NCBI GenBank assembly: GCA_902795255.1
Contig: CADBKS010000046.1
Span: 1-16,785 of the forward strand
Origin: an uncultured Chloroflexota bacterium
Lineage (GTDB): Bacteria; Chloroflexota; Anaerolineae; Anaerolineales; Anaerolineaceae
Direction of reading: 5' to 3'
DNA length: 16,785 nt
The position numbers and the translations under genes were made by a program. Below the pieces are notes generated by a model. It was given only the letters and a program-made list of their open reading frames with translations. It did no database searches and was not told the DNA's origin. Numbering within the stretch: position 1 is the stretch's first letter; every line of letters begins with the position of its first letter. Shown here piece by piece: positions 15,802-16,785 of the stretch.

Positions 15802-16785
15802 TCAGATAATGATGCAGATCAGACCGTTACAGCCCTCATTGATCACGCGTTCCAGCGTCTGCTGCAGCTTCATTCTCGCCTCGTTTGGCATATGGAGGAG
15901 TTTGGCGCGAAGCCCTTCTTTCACAAGATCGTCCAGCGACTTTCCGAATATGTTCGACTCCCAGAGCTTGGAGGGATTTTCACGGAAGCCGTCGAGCAGG
16001 TATTTTACCAGATCCTCGCTCTGTTTTTCGCTGCCGACGATTGGGGCGACTTCGGTCTTGATATCAGCCCGCAGCATATGGATCGAAGGGGCGCTGGCCT
16101 TGAGCTTTACGCCGTAGCGGCTGCCCTGCCGCACGATCTCCGGTTCCTCGAGCGTCAGTTCGTCCACCTGCGGCATCACGATGCCGTAGCCTGTGGCGTT
16201 TACCTGTTCGAGCGCCGCGGCGATCCTGCCGTATTTTTCGCGCACCCGTGAGAGCGTTCGAACAGCCTCAAGCAGCGTTACGTCGCTTTCGATCGCAAGC
16301 CCTGTGATCTCACTGAGCATGCGGTAGAACACAGCCGGATCGATCTCTACCCTGAGCTTCGCCTGACCGCTGCCAAGCTCCACCTCTCTGCCTGTAACGC
16401 CCTCTACGGACGCTACCTGCCCCAAAGCGTCGCATACCGCGCCGAGATCCCGCACGCGCGTCGCGGTCTTCGCCGCCCCGGCCGCGGCCCCCAGCACCGC
16501 GCTTCGCAGATCGAGTGTGCGGCGGTAACTTTCGCTTTCGGCGGGCAGATCAAACGTCAGCGTCAGATCGCCGAACGGCATATACGCCTGCGACCAGCAG
16601 GTGAGAAAGTTTTGCTCAATCTCCGCCTGCGCTTTGTCATATGCGCCGCGCAGAACGAGCGATTTCGCTTTTTGATAGCTTTCGTATGCGCCGTCTTTTT
16701 TTATCGTGCACGGCCGGCCGGTCCAAAGCGTGTCGTGGTTGAGCGAGATCAGATCCGTCTGCGTGTGGACGGTGCGGTAGTCCAG
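15802..16785 (-). CDS. In-frame chimera: GH95 glycosidase N-terminal part joined to SpoIVA C-terminal half (partial at the window edge)
   Basis: The open frame enters from the right edge and gives 327 residues. Residues 1 to about 95 look like the start of a family GH95 alpha-L-fucosidase: LISLNHDTLWTGRP (12-25), a helix with KAKSLVLRGAYDKAQ, then AYMPFGDLTLTF and a YRRTLDL segment. From about residue 97 to the end it matches the C-terminal half of SpoIVA, the ATPase that forms the basement layer of the spore coat: ATGYGIVMPQVDELTLEEPE, RQGSRYGVKLKASAPSIHM, PIVGSEKQSEDLVKYLLDGF, and the C-terminal INEGCNGLICIII. The SpoIVA Walker-type ATPase domain is absent. The junction lies at about 16485-16515. 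The two families have no known functional link, so this is an assembly chimera or a recombination product. The frame is clearly open; one natural protein is unlikely. Confidence 0.8.
   Translation of the reverse strand: MDYRTVHTQTDLISLNHDTLWTGRPCTIKKDGAYESYQKAKSLVLRGAYDKAQAEIEQNFLTCWSQAYMPFGDLTLTFDLPAESESYRRTLDLRSAVLGAAAGAAKTATRVRDLGAVCDALGQVASVEGVTGREVELGSGQAKLRVEIDPAVFYRMLSEITGLAIESDVTLLEAVRTLSRVREKYGRIAAALEQVNATGYGIVMPQVDELTLEEPEIVRQGSRYGVKLKASAPSIHMLRADIKTEVAPIVGSEKQSEDLVKYLLDGFRENPSKLWESNIFGKSLDDLVKEGLRAKLLHMPNEARMKLQQTLERVINEGCNGLICIII

Larger units (their letters stand above)
15483..15809 (+). pseudogene. Chimeric ORF: signal-peptide-like start running out of frame into RNase HI sequence
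   Basis: AAGGAG (15472-15477) lies five bases before the ATG, a strong initiation site, so this was a real gene start. The first 25 or so residues ([20 protein letters not shown]...) have a basic N-terminus and a hydrophobic core, like a signal peptide; a cysteine at the end of the core hints at a lipobox, but the residue before it is Ile, which is atypical. From about residue 25 the translation becomes Arg/Pro/Gly-rich and non-globular because it is reading the RNase HI segment in the wrong frame. The ORF runs through the following terminator and ends at 15809. The secreted protein that the start once belonged to cannot be identified. Confidence 0.6.

Overview
The window looks like a GC-rich member of the Clostridia (Firmicutes), probably from a metagenome. 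The reasons are the gene order of the pyrimidine operon (pyrC-pyrK-pyrD-pyrF-pyrE-pyrB-pyrI, with the NAD-linked PyrDB/PyrK type of dihydroorotate dehydrogenase), strong AGGAGG-type ribosome binding sites, and intrinsic terminators. A SpoIVA (spore coat ATPase) fragment at the right end would fit a spore former, but that end looks chimeric and should not be used for taxonomy. Almost every gene lies on the minus strand, so transcription runs right to left.

Layout from left to right. 1-195: repetitive, hairpin-rich intergenic DNA; the window opens inside a repeat that recurs at 7825-7884. 196-7479: a tightly coupled four-gene minus-strand operon. Its first gene is a 1578-residue multidomain protein (HD phosphohydrolase-like, helical-repeat, NMN/nicotinate-nucleotide adenylyltransferase-like, GNAT-like and phosphoribosyltransferase-like parts). 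It is followed by a lactate/malate-dehydrogenase-like protein with an extra N-terminal domain, an iron-sulfur flavoprotein with two flavodoxin-like halves, and a 73-residue protein with four clustered cysteines. All start/stop codons overlap. 7480-8053: intergenic DNA with the promoter of that operon, a large GNRA-capped palindrome, the repeat, and the pyr terminator. 8054-13724: the seven-gene pyr operon, which encodes all steps from carbamoyl phosphate to UMP except carbamoyl-phosphate synthase (no carAB here) and includes the PyrI regulatory chain of aspartate carbamoyltransferase. It has a near-consensus promoter at 13859-13887 and a roughly 130-nt leader with two terminator-like hairpins, which suggests attenuation. 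13983-15053: a predicted three-span membrane protein with a Trp/Asp/Ser tail. 15054-15482: an intergenic region between divergent genes.

The last 1.3 kb is anomalous. A signal-peptide-like start (15483) runs out of frame into the C-terminal half of RNase HI (to 15741). After a shared terminator, the convergent ORF at 15802-16785 joins the N-terminal part of a GH95 glycosidase, in frame, to the C-terminal half of SpoIVA. The roughly 950-bp block between the two junctions looks transplanted. Either a misassembly or a real recombination would explain it.

The most interesting candidate system is the four-gene operon. One polypeptide combines adenylyltransferase, phosphoribosyltransferase and HD modules and is translationally coupled to a predicted NAD-dependent dehydrogenase, a flavoprotein and a small Cys-cluster protein. 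I do not know its function. All family assignments were made by reading motifs, without database searches.
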